DNA of 38,337 nucleotides. It comes from an uncultured Bacteroides sp. GTDB taxonomy: Bacteria > Bacteroidota > Bacteroidia > Bacteroidales > Bacteroidaceae. Below the pieces are notes generated by a model. It was not told the origin of the DNA, ran no database searches, and saw only the letters and a list, made by a program, of their open reading frames with translations. This document shows positions 19,101-26,942 of this stretch, piece after piece (positions within the stretch are counted from its first letter, which is position 1; the number at the start of each line of letters is the position of its first letter). The DNA is taken from NCBI GenBank assembly GCA_900556625.1, contig USPQ01000022.1:1-38337 (forward strand), written 5' to 3'. The position numbers and the translations under genes were made by a program.

Positions 19101-19456
19101 GTCCCTATATCGGTGAATATTTGGATGAGGTGACCGGTTATTGGCTGAAAGGAGATCAGGAACGTAGCCGTTATTATAACCATTCCACTTTCAACGACCT
19201 GATAATTACAGGACTGATCGGACTTCGTCCACGTTTGGATAATACGATTGAAGTGAACCCCTTAATTCCTGCCGACAAGTGGGATTGGTTCTGCCTGGAT
19301 AATGTATTATATCATGGCCATAATCTGACGATTCTTTGGGATAAGAATGGTGATCGTTATCATTGCGGAAAAGGATTACGCATTTTTGTGGATGGTAAGG
19401 AAGTAGGACAGGCGGATACATTGACAAGAATCGTTTGTGAAAATGCACTCAAATGA
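16136..19456 (+). CDS. Three-module exported glycosidase: sialidase-like propeller, ConA-like, (alpha/alpha)6
   Basis: The 1106-residue protein has a signal peptide of about 22 residues (ending STVAAQ). Module 1, about 25-402, is a sialidase-like propeller with Asp-box-type turns (TSKDGYQWTNP, SEDGGYTWEQP). Module 2, about 412-600, looks like a concanavalin-type sandwich (DDFSKSKAISELTDW to AEYRIANVKTSS). Module 3, about 620-1090, resembles the MGH1/GH63-type (alpha/alpha)6 barrel: YYYRWWSLRKHIKET, WQGDVQDGMEESISG, GKCEWDGAIWPFASAQT and YYNHSTFNDLIITGLIGLRP. Acidic residues in DVQDGMEES and EYLDEVTGYW are candidate catalytic residues. The substrate is not recognised. Its place between the GH43-like and GH78 genes suggests a pectin side-chain enzyme. 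An inverted repeat starts directly after the stop. Confidence 0.75.
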   Translation: MNNSTKILFALAAGWLTSTVAAQDRIHYTGTELSNPTYHDGQLSPVVGVHNIQLVRANREHPDPSNGNGWTYNHQPMLAYWNGQFYYQYLADPSDEHVPPSQTFLMTSKDGYQWTNPEIVFPPYKVPDGYTKESRPGMQAKDLIAIMHQRVGFYVSKSGRLITMGNYGVALDKKDDPNDGNGIGRVVREIKKDGSFGPIYFIYYNHGFNEKNTDYPYFKKSKDREFVKACQEILDNPLYMMQWVEEADREDPIIPLKKGYKAFNCYTLPDGRIASLWKHALTSISEDGGYTWEQPVLRAKGFVNSNAKIWGQRLSDGTYATVYNPSEFRWPLAISLSKDGLEYTTLNLVHGEITPMRYGGNYKSYGPQYPRGIQEGNGIPADGDLWVSYSVNKEDMWISRIPVPVELNASAHANDDFSKSKAISELTDWNIYSPVWASVSLDGQWLKLQDKDPFDYAKVERKIPASKELNVSFDLQAGQNDKGTLQIEFLDENGIACSRLELTQDGVFRAKGGSRFANMMKYEAGKTYHVEAVLSTADRNIQVYVDGKRVGLRMFYAPVASIERIAFRTGMPRTFPTVDTPADQTYDLPGAGEQEPMAEYRIANVKTSSTDKDASSAFLKYKDFSHYADYFNGMEDENIVQAIPNAKASEWMEDNIPLFECPQRNFEEMYYYRWWSLRKHIKETPVGYGMTEFLVQRSYSDKYNLIACAIGHHIYESRWLRDPKYLDQIIHTWYRGNDGGPMKKMNKFSSWNADAVLARYMVDGDKDYLLDMKKDLETEYQRWERTNRLKNGLYWQGDVQDGMEESISGGRRKKYARPTINSYMYGNAKALSCIGILSGDEGMAMKYGMRADTLKNLVENELWNTRHQFFETMRTDSSANVREAIGYIPWYFNLPDTTQKYEIAWKEIMDEKGFSAPYGLTTAERRHPEFRTRGVGKCEWDGAIWPFASAQTLTAMANFMNNYPQTVLSDSVYFRQMELYVESQYHRGRPYIGEYLDEVTGYWLKGDQERSRYYNHSTFNDLIITGLIGLRPRLDNTIEVNPLIPADKWDWFCLDNVLYHGHNLTILWDKNGDRYHCGKGLRIFVDGKEVGQADTLTRIVCENALK

Positions 19457-19620
19457 TAAGTTCACCACAGAGGATACGGAGGACGCAGAGTTCTTCTCTC
19501 TCTTTCCGTAAGTAAAACAGAGCGACAAATACGATTATAAATACGTGAGACTCGGTGTTACTTATAGTGAATAAAAAAGATTAAACCTCTGTGTCCTCCG
19601 TGTCCTCTGTGGTGAACTTA
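19457..19620. repeat. 34-base inverted repeat forming a long hairpin
   Basis: Arms 19457-19490 and 19587-19620 are complementary over 34 bases; the only two departures are G-U pairs, so an RNA stem would be unbroken. The enclosed 96 bases are AT-rich and hold no gene. The arm contains a CCACAGAGGA-type unit repeated with variation (GAGGATACGGAGGACGCAGAG). It fills most of the 197-base gap between two co-directional glycosidase genes. It could be a mobile palindromic repeat, an RNA-stabilising stem or an attenuator. Confidence 0.85.
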
Positions 19621-19653
19621 CCATTTATCGAACGAATAAAAGATACTTGAAAA

Positions 19654-22488
19654 ATGAAATTCAAAAAGATTCTTCTTTCATTGCTAATTTGTTTGTCTTG
19701 TTTTGTACAGGCAAAGAATATAACCATCAGTCGTCTTACCTGTGAGATGCAGGAGGGACTGGTAGTGGTCGAAGGTTCACCCCGTTTGGGCTGGGTGATG
19801 GAATCGCCGGAAAATGGGACACGACAATCTGCCTATGAGATTGATATTCGGGAAGCTTTTACAGGGCGTTCCGTTTGGAATAGTGGGAAGGTTTATTCTT
19901 CGCAGAGCCAGTTAGTTTCTACAAAGGGGGCAGATATACGTCCTGATAACTCATTTAATTATAGTTGGCGCGTTCGTGTTTGGGATGAAACAGATACACC
20001 TTCCGAGTGGAGCAGTGAAGCGAAATTCCGGGCAGTACCCGAAAGGTTATCTTCTGGGCAATGGATTGGAGCTATTACCCGACAAAATGCTCGTTTACCG
20101 GAAGGGCGTAAGTTCCACGGTGGAGAGCTGAAGAAACCGGAAGTGAAAGCAGCTTGGGAAGCAGTGGACACTTTGGCAAAGAAAAGTATTTGTTTGAGAA
20201 GAACATTCCAGGTGGGAGATGCGAAAGAAGGGGGTGCAAACCGTAAACCGGGTAAGAAAATAGTGGAGGCAACGGCATACGTTTGTGGTCTGGGATTCTA
20301 TGAGTTTTCTTTGAATGGCAAAAAGGTAGGTAACAGTGAGTTTGCTCCATTGTGGAGTGATTATGATAAAACTGTTTACTATAACACATACGATGTGACG
20401 GAACATTTGCGGCGTGGTGAAAATGTCGTAGGAATCTTATTGGGGAATGGATTCTATAATGTGCAGGGGGGGCGTTATCGCAAATTACAGATCAGCTTTG
20501 GTCCTCCCACACTTTTATTTGAGCTGGTTATTAACTACGAAGATGGAACATGTACAACGGTTCATTCTGATAATAATTGGAAATATGATTTTAGTCCGGT
20601 AACCTTCAATTGCATATATGGAGGAGAAGATTATGATGCGCGTCGTGAACAGAAAGGATGGAATCAGATTGGCTTTGATGACAGTCATTGGCGTCCGGTA
20701 GTCATGCAGGAAGCTCCTAAAGGAATACTTCGTCCACAGATGGCGGCTCCGGTGAAAATCATGGAACGGTATGATATTCAAAAGGTAACCAAACTAAATG
20801 CGGACCAAGTTGCATCAGCTTCTGTATCAACTAAGAGAACAGTCGATCCTTCTGCTTTTGTGTTGGATATGGGACAGAATCTGGCTGGCTTTCCGGAAAT
20901 AACAGTACGTGGCAAACGTGGTCAGAAAGTGACTTTGATTGTAGCCGAAGCATTGACAGAGGAAGGTGCTTGCAATCAGCGTCAGACAGGGCGTCAACAC
21001 TATTACGAATACACTCTGAAAGGGGAAGGCGATGAAACCTGGCACCCTCGTTTCTCTTATTACGGTTTTAGATATATTCAGGTAGAGGGCGCTGTCTTAA
21101 AAGGACAGAAGAATCCGCAGAAATTGCCTGTATTAAAGAATATTCAATCCTGTTTCGTCTATAATTCAGCCAGGAAAGTTTCCACTTTCGAATCATCCAA
21201 CCGGATATTTAATGCTGCCCATCGATTGATCGAGAAAGCGGTTCGCAGCAATATGCAGTCTGTGTTTACGGATTGTCCGCATCGTGAGAAACTTGGGTGG
21301 CTGGAACAGGTACATCTGAATGGTCCGGGTTTGTTGTATAACTATGATTTGACAGCATACGCTCCGCAGATTATGCAGAATATGGCAGATGCACAACATT
21401 CCAACGGGGCCATGCCGACAACTGCTCCGGAATACGTGATTTTTGAAGGTCCGGGTATGGATGCTTTTGCCGAATCTCCGGAGTGGGGTGGTTCTTTGGT
21501 TATTTTCCCTTTTATGTACTATGAGACTTATGGAGACGATTCATTGATTAAGAAATATTATCCGAATATGCGTCGTTACGTGGATTATCTCAAGACTCGT
21601 GCAGATAAAGGTATTCTTTCTTTCGGATTGGGAGACTGGTATGATTACGGAGATTTTCGTGCGGGATTCTCACGGAATACGCCCGTTCCTTTGGTGGCTA
21701 CTGCGCATTATTACATGACAGTCATGTATTTGGTACAAGCTGCGAAAATGGTAGGTAATGACTTTGACATTCATTATTACACTTCGTTGGCACAGGATAT
21801 AATGGTTGCATTTAATAAATGTTTTCTTCATAAAGATACGGCACAATATGGTACAGGAAGCCAATGTAGTAATGCGCTTCCGCTGTTCCTCCAAATGACG
21901 CAGGATGCAGATGAACAAGGTAACTACCGGCCGGATGCAGATTTGAATGAGAAAGTATTTGCGAATCTGATAAAAGATGTGGAAGCACATGGCAACCGTT
22001 TGACTACCGGTGATGTGGGAAACCGTTATCTGATTCAGACATTGGCGCGTAATGGGGAACATGAACTTATTTATAAAATGTTCAATCATGAAGAAGCTCC
22101 CGGATATGGTTTCCAGTTAAAATTCGGCGCTACAACTTTGACCGAGCAATGGGACCCCCGTCAAGGTTCTTCCTGGAATCACTTTATGATGGGACAGATT
22201 GATGAATGGTTCTTTAATTCACTGGTCGGTATTCGTCCTTCTACCACTCCAAAACAAGGTTATCAGAAGTTCATCATCGCTCCCCAACCTGTGGGAGATT
22301 TGAAATATGTCAAAGCGTCGTATGAAACTTTATACGGTACCATTAATGTGGACTGGACTTGTGAGAATGGGACTTTCACTTTAAACGTGTCTGTTCCGGT
22401 GAATACTACCGCTGTTGTTTATCTCCCGGGCGAAAAAGAACCGAAAGAAATACAGAGCGGAACATATCAATTGGTTTGTGCAAAATAA
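19654..22488 (+). CDS. GH78 alpha-L-rhamnosidase, exported
   Basis: The 944-residue protein has a signal peptide (ending CFVQA) and the multi-domain layout of GH78: N-terminal beta-sandwiches (RLTCEMQEGLVVVEGSPRLGWVME, YSWRVRVWDE), a beta-domain with YVCGLGFYEFSLNGKKVGN, then the (alpha/alpha)6 catalytic barrel from about residue 520. DCPHREKLGWLEQ supplies the likely acid (E545, or E551), and TLTEQWDPRQGSSWNH supplies a second Glu (E831). GH78 enzymes remove terminal alpha-L-rhamnose by inversion. It is separated from the previous gene by the inverted repeat and lies 93 bases before GH28. No PUL operator precedes it, so it is probably transcribed from the GH43-like gene. Rhamnose fits rhamnogalacturonan. 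Confidence 0.92.
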   Translation: MKFKKILLSLLICLSCFVQAKNITISRLTCEMQEGLVVVEGSPRLGWVMESPENGTRQSAYEIDIREAFTGRSVWNSGKVYSSQSQLVSTKGADIRPDNSFNYSWRVRVWDETDTPSEWSSEAKFRAVPERLSSGQWIGAITRQNARLPEGRKFHGGELKKPEVKAAWEAVDTLAKKSICLRRTFQVGDAKEGGANRKPGKKIVEATAYVCGLGFYEFSLNGKKVGNSEFAPLWSDYDKTVYYNTYDVTEHLRRGENVVGILLGNGFYNVQGGRYRKLQISFGPPTLLFELVINYEDGTCTTVHSDNNWKYDFSPVTFNCIYGGEDYDARREQKGWNQIGFDDSHWRPVVMQEAPKGILRPQMAAPVKIMERYDIQKVTKLNADQVASASVSTKRTVDPSAFVLDMGQNLAGFPEITVRGKRGQKVTLIVAEALTEEGACNQRQTGRQHYYEYTLKGEGDETWHPRFSYYGFRYIQVEGAVLKGQKNPQKLPVLKNIQSCFVYNSARKVSTFESSNRIFNAAHRLIEKAVRSNMQSVFTDCPHREKLGWLEQVHLNGPGLLYNYDLTAYAPQIMQNMADAQHSNGAMPTTAPEYVIFEGPGMDAFAESPEWGGSLVIFPFMYYETYGDDSLIKKYYPNMRRYVDYLKTRADKGILSFGLGDWYDYGDFRAGFSRNTPVPLVATAHYYMTVMYLVQAAKMVGNDFDIHYYTSLAQDIMVAFNKCFLHKDTAQYGTGSQCSNALPLFLQMTQDADEQGNYRPDADLNEKVFANLIKDVEAHGNRLTTGDVGNRYLIQTLARNGEHELIYKMFNHEEAPGYGFQLKFGATTLTEQWDPRQGSSWNHFMMGQIDEWFFNSLVGIRPSTTPKQGYQKFIIAPQPVGDLKYVKASYETLYGTINVDWTCENGTFTLNVSVPVNTTAVVYLPGEKEPKEIQSGTYQLVCAK

Positions 22489-22581
22489 AAGAACCTTTTT
22501 GTATATATTTGTAGAATTAAAAAAAATATATGCATGATTTTTTAGAAGACAATGATAAAATATAATTTAATAATATCGATT

Positions 22582-23922
22582 ATGAATTTACGAACAACTC
22601 TTATCGTCTTTCTTTGCTTCTGTGCAACCACAGTTCTTCGTGCCGAGCGTGTAGATATGCTGAAGGCCGGTGCAAAAGCAAATGGCAAGACTCTTAATAC
22701 AAAGCTAATCAATTCAACAATTGACCGTTTGAACCGTGGTGGCGGAGGTACTCTTTTCTTTCCTGCCGGAACTTACCTGACGGGGAGTATCCATCTGAAA
22801 AGTAATATTACGCTGGAGTTGGAAGCCGGAGCTACCTTGCTCTTTTCCGATAACTTTGATGACTATCTTCCTTTTGTCGAGGTTCGTCACGAAGGAGTGA
22901 TGATGAAAAGTTTCCAGCCTTTGATTTATGCGGTAGATGCCGAGAATATTACGATCAAAGGAGAAGGAACTTTGGACGGACAAGGAAAGAAATGGTGGAT
23001 GGAGTTCTTTCGTGTCATGATTGATTTGAAAGACAATGGCATGCGTGATGTGAATAAATATCAGCCAATGTGGGATGCAGCAAACGATACGACAGCAATT
23101 TATGCTGAAACGAACAAGGATTATGTAAATACATTGCAACGTCGCTTTTTCCGTCCTCCGTTCATTCAGCCCGTTCGTTGTAAGAAAGTAAAGATTGAAG
23201 GAGTGAAAATCATAAATTCTCCCTTCTGGACGGTCAATCCGGAATTTTGCGACAATGTAACCATAAAGGGGATCACCATAGATAATGCGCCCTCACCAAA
23301 TACGGACGGAGTGAATCCGGAATCCTGCCGCAATGTACATATCAGCGACTGCCATATATCAGTAGGAGACGATTGCATCACAATCAAATCGGGAAGAGAT
23401 GCGCAGGCCCGTCGTTTGGGAGTACCTTGCGAGAATATCACTATCACCAACTGCACCATGCTTTCCGGTCATGGAGGTGTTGTTATCGGCAGCGAGATGA
23501 GTGGGAGTGTGCGTAAAGTTACTATTTCCAATTGCGTGTTTGACGGAACAGATCGTGGAATTCGTATTAAGTCAACCCGTGGAAGGGGAGGAGTCGTTGA
23601 AGATATTCGTGTCAGCAACGTCGTAATGAGCAACATTAAACAGGAAGCTGTTGTATTGAATTTGAAATACAGTAAAATGCCTGCCGAACCTAAGAGTGAA
23701 CGCACTCCGATATTCCGTAACGTACATATCAGCGGAATGACTGTGACAAACGTAAAGACTCCGATCAAAATAGTGGGCTTGGAAGAAGCGCCGATATCTG
23801 ACATCGTTTTGCGTGATATTCATATTCAAGGAGGGAAACAGAAATGTATCTTCGAAAATTGTGAACGTATCACGATGGATGACGTAATCGTCAATGGTGA
23901 AAAAACAACTAGCATAAATTAA
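22582..23922 (+). CDS. GH28 polygalacturonase-type hydrolase, exported
   Basis: The start at 22582 gives a 446-residue protein with a compact signal peptide (MNLRTTLIVFLCFCATTVLRA); an in-frame ATG at 22552 would add ten residues. All four GH28 motifs are present: NTDG (D242), GDDC (D263, D264), GHG (H297) and RIKS (R328, K330). GH28 enzymes hydrolyse galacturonan or rhamnogalacturonan backbones by inversion. The esterase gene begins 6 bases after the stop, so the two are co-translated or tightly linked. Members of this type in Bacteroides pectin PULs are often exo-acting on oligosaccharides in the periplasm; that detail is inference. Confidence 0.93.
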   Translation: MNLRTTLIVFLCFCATTVLRAERVDMLKAGAKANGKTLNTKLINSTIDRLNRGGGGTLFFPAGTYLTGSIHLKSNITLELEAGATLLFSDNFDDYLPFVEVRHEGVMMKSFQPLIYAVDAENITIKGEGTLDGQGKKWWMEFFRVMIDLKDNGMRDVNKYQPMWDAANDTTAIYAETNKDYVNTLQRRFFRPPFIQPVRCKKVKIEGVKIINSPFWTVNPEFCDNVTIKGITIDNAPSPNTDGVNPESCRNVHISDCHISVGDDCITIKSGRDAQARRLGVPCENITITNCTMLSGHGGVVIGSEMSGSVRKVTISNCVFDGTDRGIRIKSTRGRGGVVEDIRVSNVVMSNIKQEAVVLNLKYSKMPAEPKSERTPIFRNVHISGMTVTNVKTPIKIVGLEEAPISDIVLRDIHIQGGKQKCIFENCERITMDDVIVNGEKTTSIN

Positions 23923-23928
23923 AAATAA

Positions 23929-25893
23929 ATGAAACGAATCCTTTTTACTATGCTTCTTGCCGCATCTCTTTCGGCCGAAGCCCAGACGCAAACATACGAG
24001 ACAGAATTTGCCCGTCCCTTGAATGAAGTACTGACGGATATACAGAACCGTTTCGGAGTCCGTTTGAAATATGACATTGATACGGTGGGAAAAGTGCTGC
24101 CTTATGCCGATTTCCGTATTCGTCCTTATTCCGTGGAAGAATCCTTGACGAATGTATTGGCACCTTTCGATTATAAATTTGTTAAGCAGAAAGGAAATAT
24201 GTATAAGCTGAAAGCATACGAGTATCCACGTCGTACAGATGCAGACGGAGAGAAGATGCTGGCTTATCTGAATACACTCTATACAGACCGACAGTCTTTT
24301 CAACTTCGTGCCGATTCTCTGAAAAAAGAGGTACGTCAGCGTTTAGGTATTGATACTTTGTTGGCTCAATGTGTCAAATCCAAACCTATTCTTTCAAAGA
24401 TACGTAAGTTTGATGGCTATACCGTGCAGAATTTCGCGCTTGAAACACTTCCCGGGTTATACGTTTGCGGTTCTATCTATACGCCCCAATCGAAAGGAAA
24501 ACATGCGTTGATAATCTGCCCTAACGGACATTTTGGTGGCGGACGTTATCGGGAAGACCAACAACAACGTATGGGAACTTTGGCACGTATGGGAGCTGTT
24601 TGTGTAGACTATGATTTGTTCGGATGGGGAGAGTCGGCTTTGCAAGTGGGCAGTGCGGCACACCGTAGTAGTGCGGCGCACACTATTCAGGCAATGAACG
24701 GCTTACTGATTCTTGACTACATGCTTGCTTCCCGTAAGGACATTGATACCAGCCGTATTGGTACGAATGGCGGTTCGGGTGGAGGTACCCATACTGTATT
24801 ATTGAGCGTATTGGATGATCGTTTCACCGCTTCAGCTCCGGTGGTGAGCCTGGCTTCTCACTTCGACGGTGGCTGTCCCTGCGAAAGCGGAATGCCTATT
24901 CAACTATCTGCAGGAGGAACCTGTAATGCGGAATTAGCCGCTACTTTTGCTCCACGTCCACAACTGATCGTATCGGATGGCGGCGACTGGACGGCCAGTG
25001 TTCCTACTCTTGAATTTCCTTATCTGCAACGAATCTACGGATTCTACCAGGCAAAAGATAAAGTAACGAATGTACATCTTCCCAAAGAGAAACATGACTT
25101 TGGTCCGAATAAGCGGAATGCTGTTTATGACTTCTTCGCAGAAGTATTCAAATTGGATAAAAAGATGTTGGATGAAAGCAAGGTCACCACTGAACCGGAA
25201 TCCGCTATGTATAGTTTTGGTGAAAAAGGAGCTTTGCTTCCTGAAGGCGCTATCCGTTCTTTTGACAAGGTAGCTGCTTATTTTGACAAGAAGGCTTATG
25301 CTAATTTAAAATCAGATGCTTCTCTCGAAAAGAAAGCCATCGACTGGGTAGCTTCTTTAGAGTTGAACGATGATAAAAAGGCAGGTTTTGCAGTAACTGC
25401 CATTTATAATCATCTTCGTAAAGTGCGTGACTGGCATAATGAGCACCCTTATACAACAATCCCCGAGGGTATCAATCCTCTGACAGGCAAACCGCTTTCC
25501 AAGCTCGACCGTGAAATGATTGCAGATTCCGCTATGCCGAAAGAAGTACATGAAAGGCTAATGAAAGATTTACGCAGAGTATTGACGGAAGAACAGATTG
25601 AACAAATCCTGGATAAATACACGGTAGGTAAAGTTGCTTTTACCTTGAAAGGTTATCAGGCCATTGTGCCCAATATGACAGAGGAGGAAACAGCTTTCGT
25701 TCTGGAACAGTTGAAACTGGCTCGCGAACAAGCTATTGACTACAAGAATATGAAGCAGATTTCTGCTATCTTCGAAATTTATAAAACCAAATGCGAACAG
25801 TATTTCAATGAGCATGGTCGCAACTGGCGGCAGATGTTCAAAGATTATGTGAATAAGCGAAACGCAGAAAAGAAGGCTCAAGGAAAGAAATAA
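23929..25893 (+). CDS. STN-like domain + alpha/beta-hydrolase esterase + DUF3826 fusion
   Basis: The 654-residue exported protein (signal peptide 1-19) has three parts. Residues of about 22-97 resemble an STN/DUF4974-type domain (PLNEVLTDIQNRFGVRLKYD, SVEESLTNVLAPFDYKFV), more usual at the N-terminus of TonB receptors. Residues of about 130-415 are an alpha/beta-hydrolase of the acetyl esterase type: nucleophile S283 in NGGSGGG, D350 or D353 in SDGGDW, and H389 in KHDFG. Residues of about 450-650 match DUF3826, also found alone at 14322-14990. The likely role is removal of acetyl or other ester groups from pectin so that GH28 and PL1 can act. It closes the five-gene unit and is followed by hairpins. 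The acyl group and substrate are not known. Confidence 0.85.
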   Translation: MKRILFTMLLAASLSAEAQTQTYETEFARPLNEVLTDIQNRFGVRLKYDIDTVGKVLPYADFRIRPYSVEESLTNVLAPFDYKFVKQKGNMYKLKAYEYPRRTDADGEKMLAYLNTLYTDRQSFQLRADSLKKEVRQRLGIDTLLAQCVKSKPILSKIRKFDGYTVQNFALETLPGLYVCGSIYTPQSKGKHALIICPNGHFGGGRYREDQQQRMGTLARMGAVCVDYDLFGWGESALQVGSAAHRSSAAHTIQAMNGLLILDYMLASRKDIDTSRIGTNGGSGGGTHTVLLSVLDDRFTASAPVVSLASHFDGGCPCESGMPIQLSAGGTCNAELAATFAPRPQLIVSDGGDWTASVPTLEFPYLQRIYGFYQAKDKVTNVHLPKEKHDFGPNKRNAVYDFFAEVFKLDKKMLDESKVTTEPESAMYSFGEKGALLPEGAIRSFDKVAAYFDKKAYANLKSDASLEKKAIDWVASLELNDDKKAGFAVTAIYNHLRKVRDWHNEHPYTTIPEGINPLTGKPLSKLDREMIADSAMPKEVHERLMKDLRRVLTEEQIEQILDKYTVGKVAFTLKGYQAIVPNMTEEETAFVLEQLKLAREQAIDYKNMKQISAIFEIYKTKCEQYFNEHGRNWRQMFKDYVNKRNAEKKAQGKK

Positions 25894-25960
25894 AATGAGG
25901 GTAAACCCTTAACCTTCTACATAACCGGAAAATCTCCGGGATAATAGAAGAATATAATAG

Positions 25961-25995
25961 AGCTATGCTTTGCAACTGACAAAGCATAGCTTTAT
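25961..25995 (+). terminator. Terminator after the esterase gene
   Basis: A perfect 12-base stem (25961-25972 with 25980-25991) with a 7-base loop is followed by TTATCAT. A second perfect hairpin, CTAAAGC-TAT-GCTTTAG at 26001-26017, reuses part of the same sequence, and weaker ones occur at 25925-25939. Together they close the plus-strand PUL arm. Confidence 0.8.
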
Positions 25996-26119
25996 CATAT
26001 CTAAAGCTATGCTTTAGTTCCCCTAAAACACTGCTATAATTTATTTCTTCACGATTACTAAACATCTTTTTCGCAGAAAATGTGTTATTTTGTAGATGGC
26101 TAACAGAAATGTATATGAT

Positions 26120-26899
26120 ATGGATAAGCAAAAAGTAGCATTAGTCCTTTCCATGGGGGGAGCACGTGGAATAGCACATATAGGAGTAATTGAAGAATTA
26201 CTTCGTCACAACTTTGAGATTACTTCCATTGCAGGAAGTTCCATGGGAGCAATGGTGGGAGCAATGTATGCTTCAGGAAAAATGGAAGAATGTAAAGAAT
26301 GGCTGTTTAGTTGGGACAAACGCAAGATGTGGGAATTGGCGGATCTTACCTTAAGCCGGGATGGATTAGTGAAAGGTGACCGTTTTATTAAAGAACTGAA
26401 ACAAATTATTCCGGATATGAATATCGAAGACCTGCCTGTCCCTTATGTAGCGATGGCTACGGATATTGTCCGCGATCAGGAAGTCAGGTTTGACAGAGGG
26501 AGCTTACATGAAGCTATCCGTGCGTCTATTTCTATCCCTATGCTTTTCCGTCCGTTGAGAAAAGACGGTATGGTATTGATTGATGGAGGTATTCTGAATC
26601 CTCTTCCATTGAGTCATGTGCAACGCACTGAAGGAGACATTCTGATAGCTGTCGATGTGAATGCACCCATTGATACCGGAAAGAAAAAGAAAATATCTCC
26701 TTATAATCTGTTGACAGAATCTTCAAGAATGATGATGCAACAAATCACCCGTTACCAGATCGAACGTTGCCAGCCGGATATCTTAATTCAGATTTCCGGC
26801 GATACGTATGATATGTTGGAGTTCCATCATGCTGCTTCGATAGTGAAGACAGGAGTGGAAGTCACCCGAAGCGTGTTGAAAGAGTCTCATGGCGATTAA
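26120..26899 (+). CDS. Patatin-like phospholipase (RssA-type)
   Basis: The 259-residue protein has the patatin catalytic set: oxyanion loop GGARG near residue 11, nucleophile S41 in GSSMG, and D155 in DGG (LIDGGILNPLP). No signal peptide is visible, so it is cytoplasmic or membrane-associated. These Ser/Asp-dyad enzymes hydrolyse acyl lipids. The ATG at 26120 is preferred. One at 26096 is in frame, but lies only 4 bases after a -7-like TTATTTTG, so it would probably not be in the transcript. It lacks the PUL operator and sits behind terminators, so it appears to be a separate gene unrelated to glycan use. The convergent SDR gene ends 43 bases away. Confidence 0.9.
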   Translation: MDKQKVALVLSMGGARGIAHIGVIEELLRHNFEITSIAGSSMGAMVGAMYASGKMEECKEWLFSWDKRKMWELADLTLSRDGLVKGDRFIKELKQIIPDMNIEDLPVPYVAMATDIVRDQEVRFDRGSLHEAIRASISIPMLFRPLRKDGMVLIDGGILNPLPLSHVQRTEGDILIAVDVNAPIDTGKKKKISPYNLLTESSRMMMQQITRYQIERCQPDILIQISGDTYDMLEFHHAASIVKTGVEVTRSVLKESHGD

Positions 26900-26942
26900 T
26901 GATATAATAAAGACATATCATTGTATCTGATAAATTCTCAAA

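Noticed and set aside
19526..19550. Possible further operator copy before GH78 (ACAAA, 14 bases, CGTGA)
   Set aside because: The spacer is 14, not 13, and the second half is CGTGA; it lies within the loop of the inverted repeat.
22503..22512. TATATTTG-like -7 box before GH28 as a separate promoter
   Set aside because: No TTTG box lies at a suitable distance, so an internal promoter is possible but not supported.
23572..24303. Minus-strand open frame of 243 codons
   Set aside because: It is antisense to the junction of the GH28 and esterase genes, both of which carry clear motifs.
26059..26085. GATTAC followed by a T-rich stretch and CG before the patatin gene, resembling the operator
   Set aside because: It reads GATTACTAA with a 10-base spacer and CGCAG, so it fails both half-sites.
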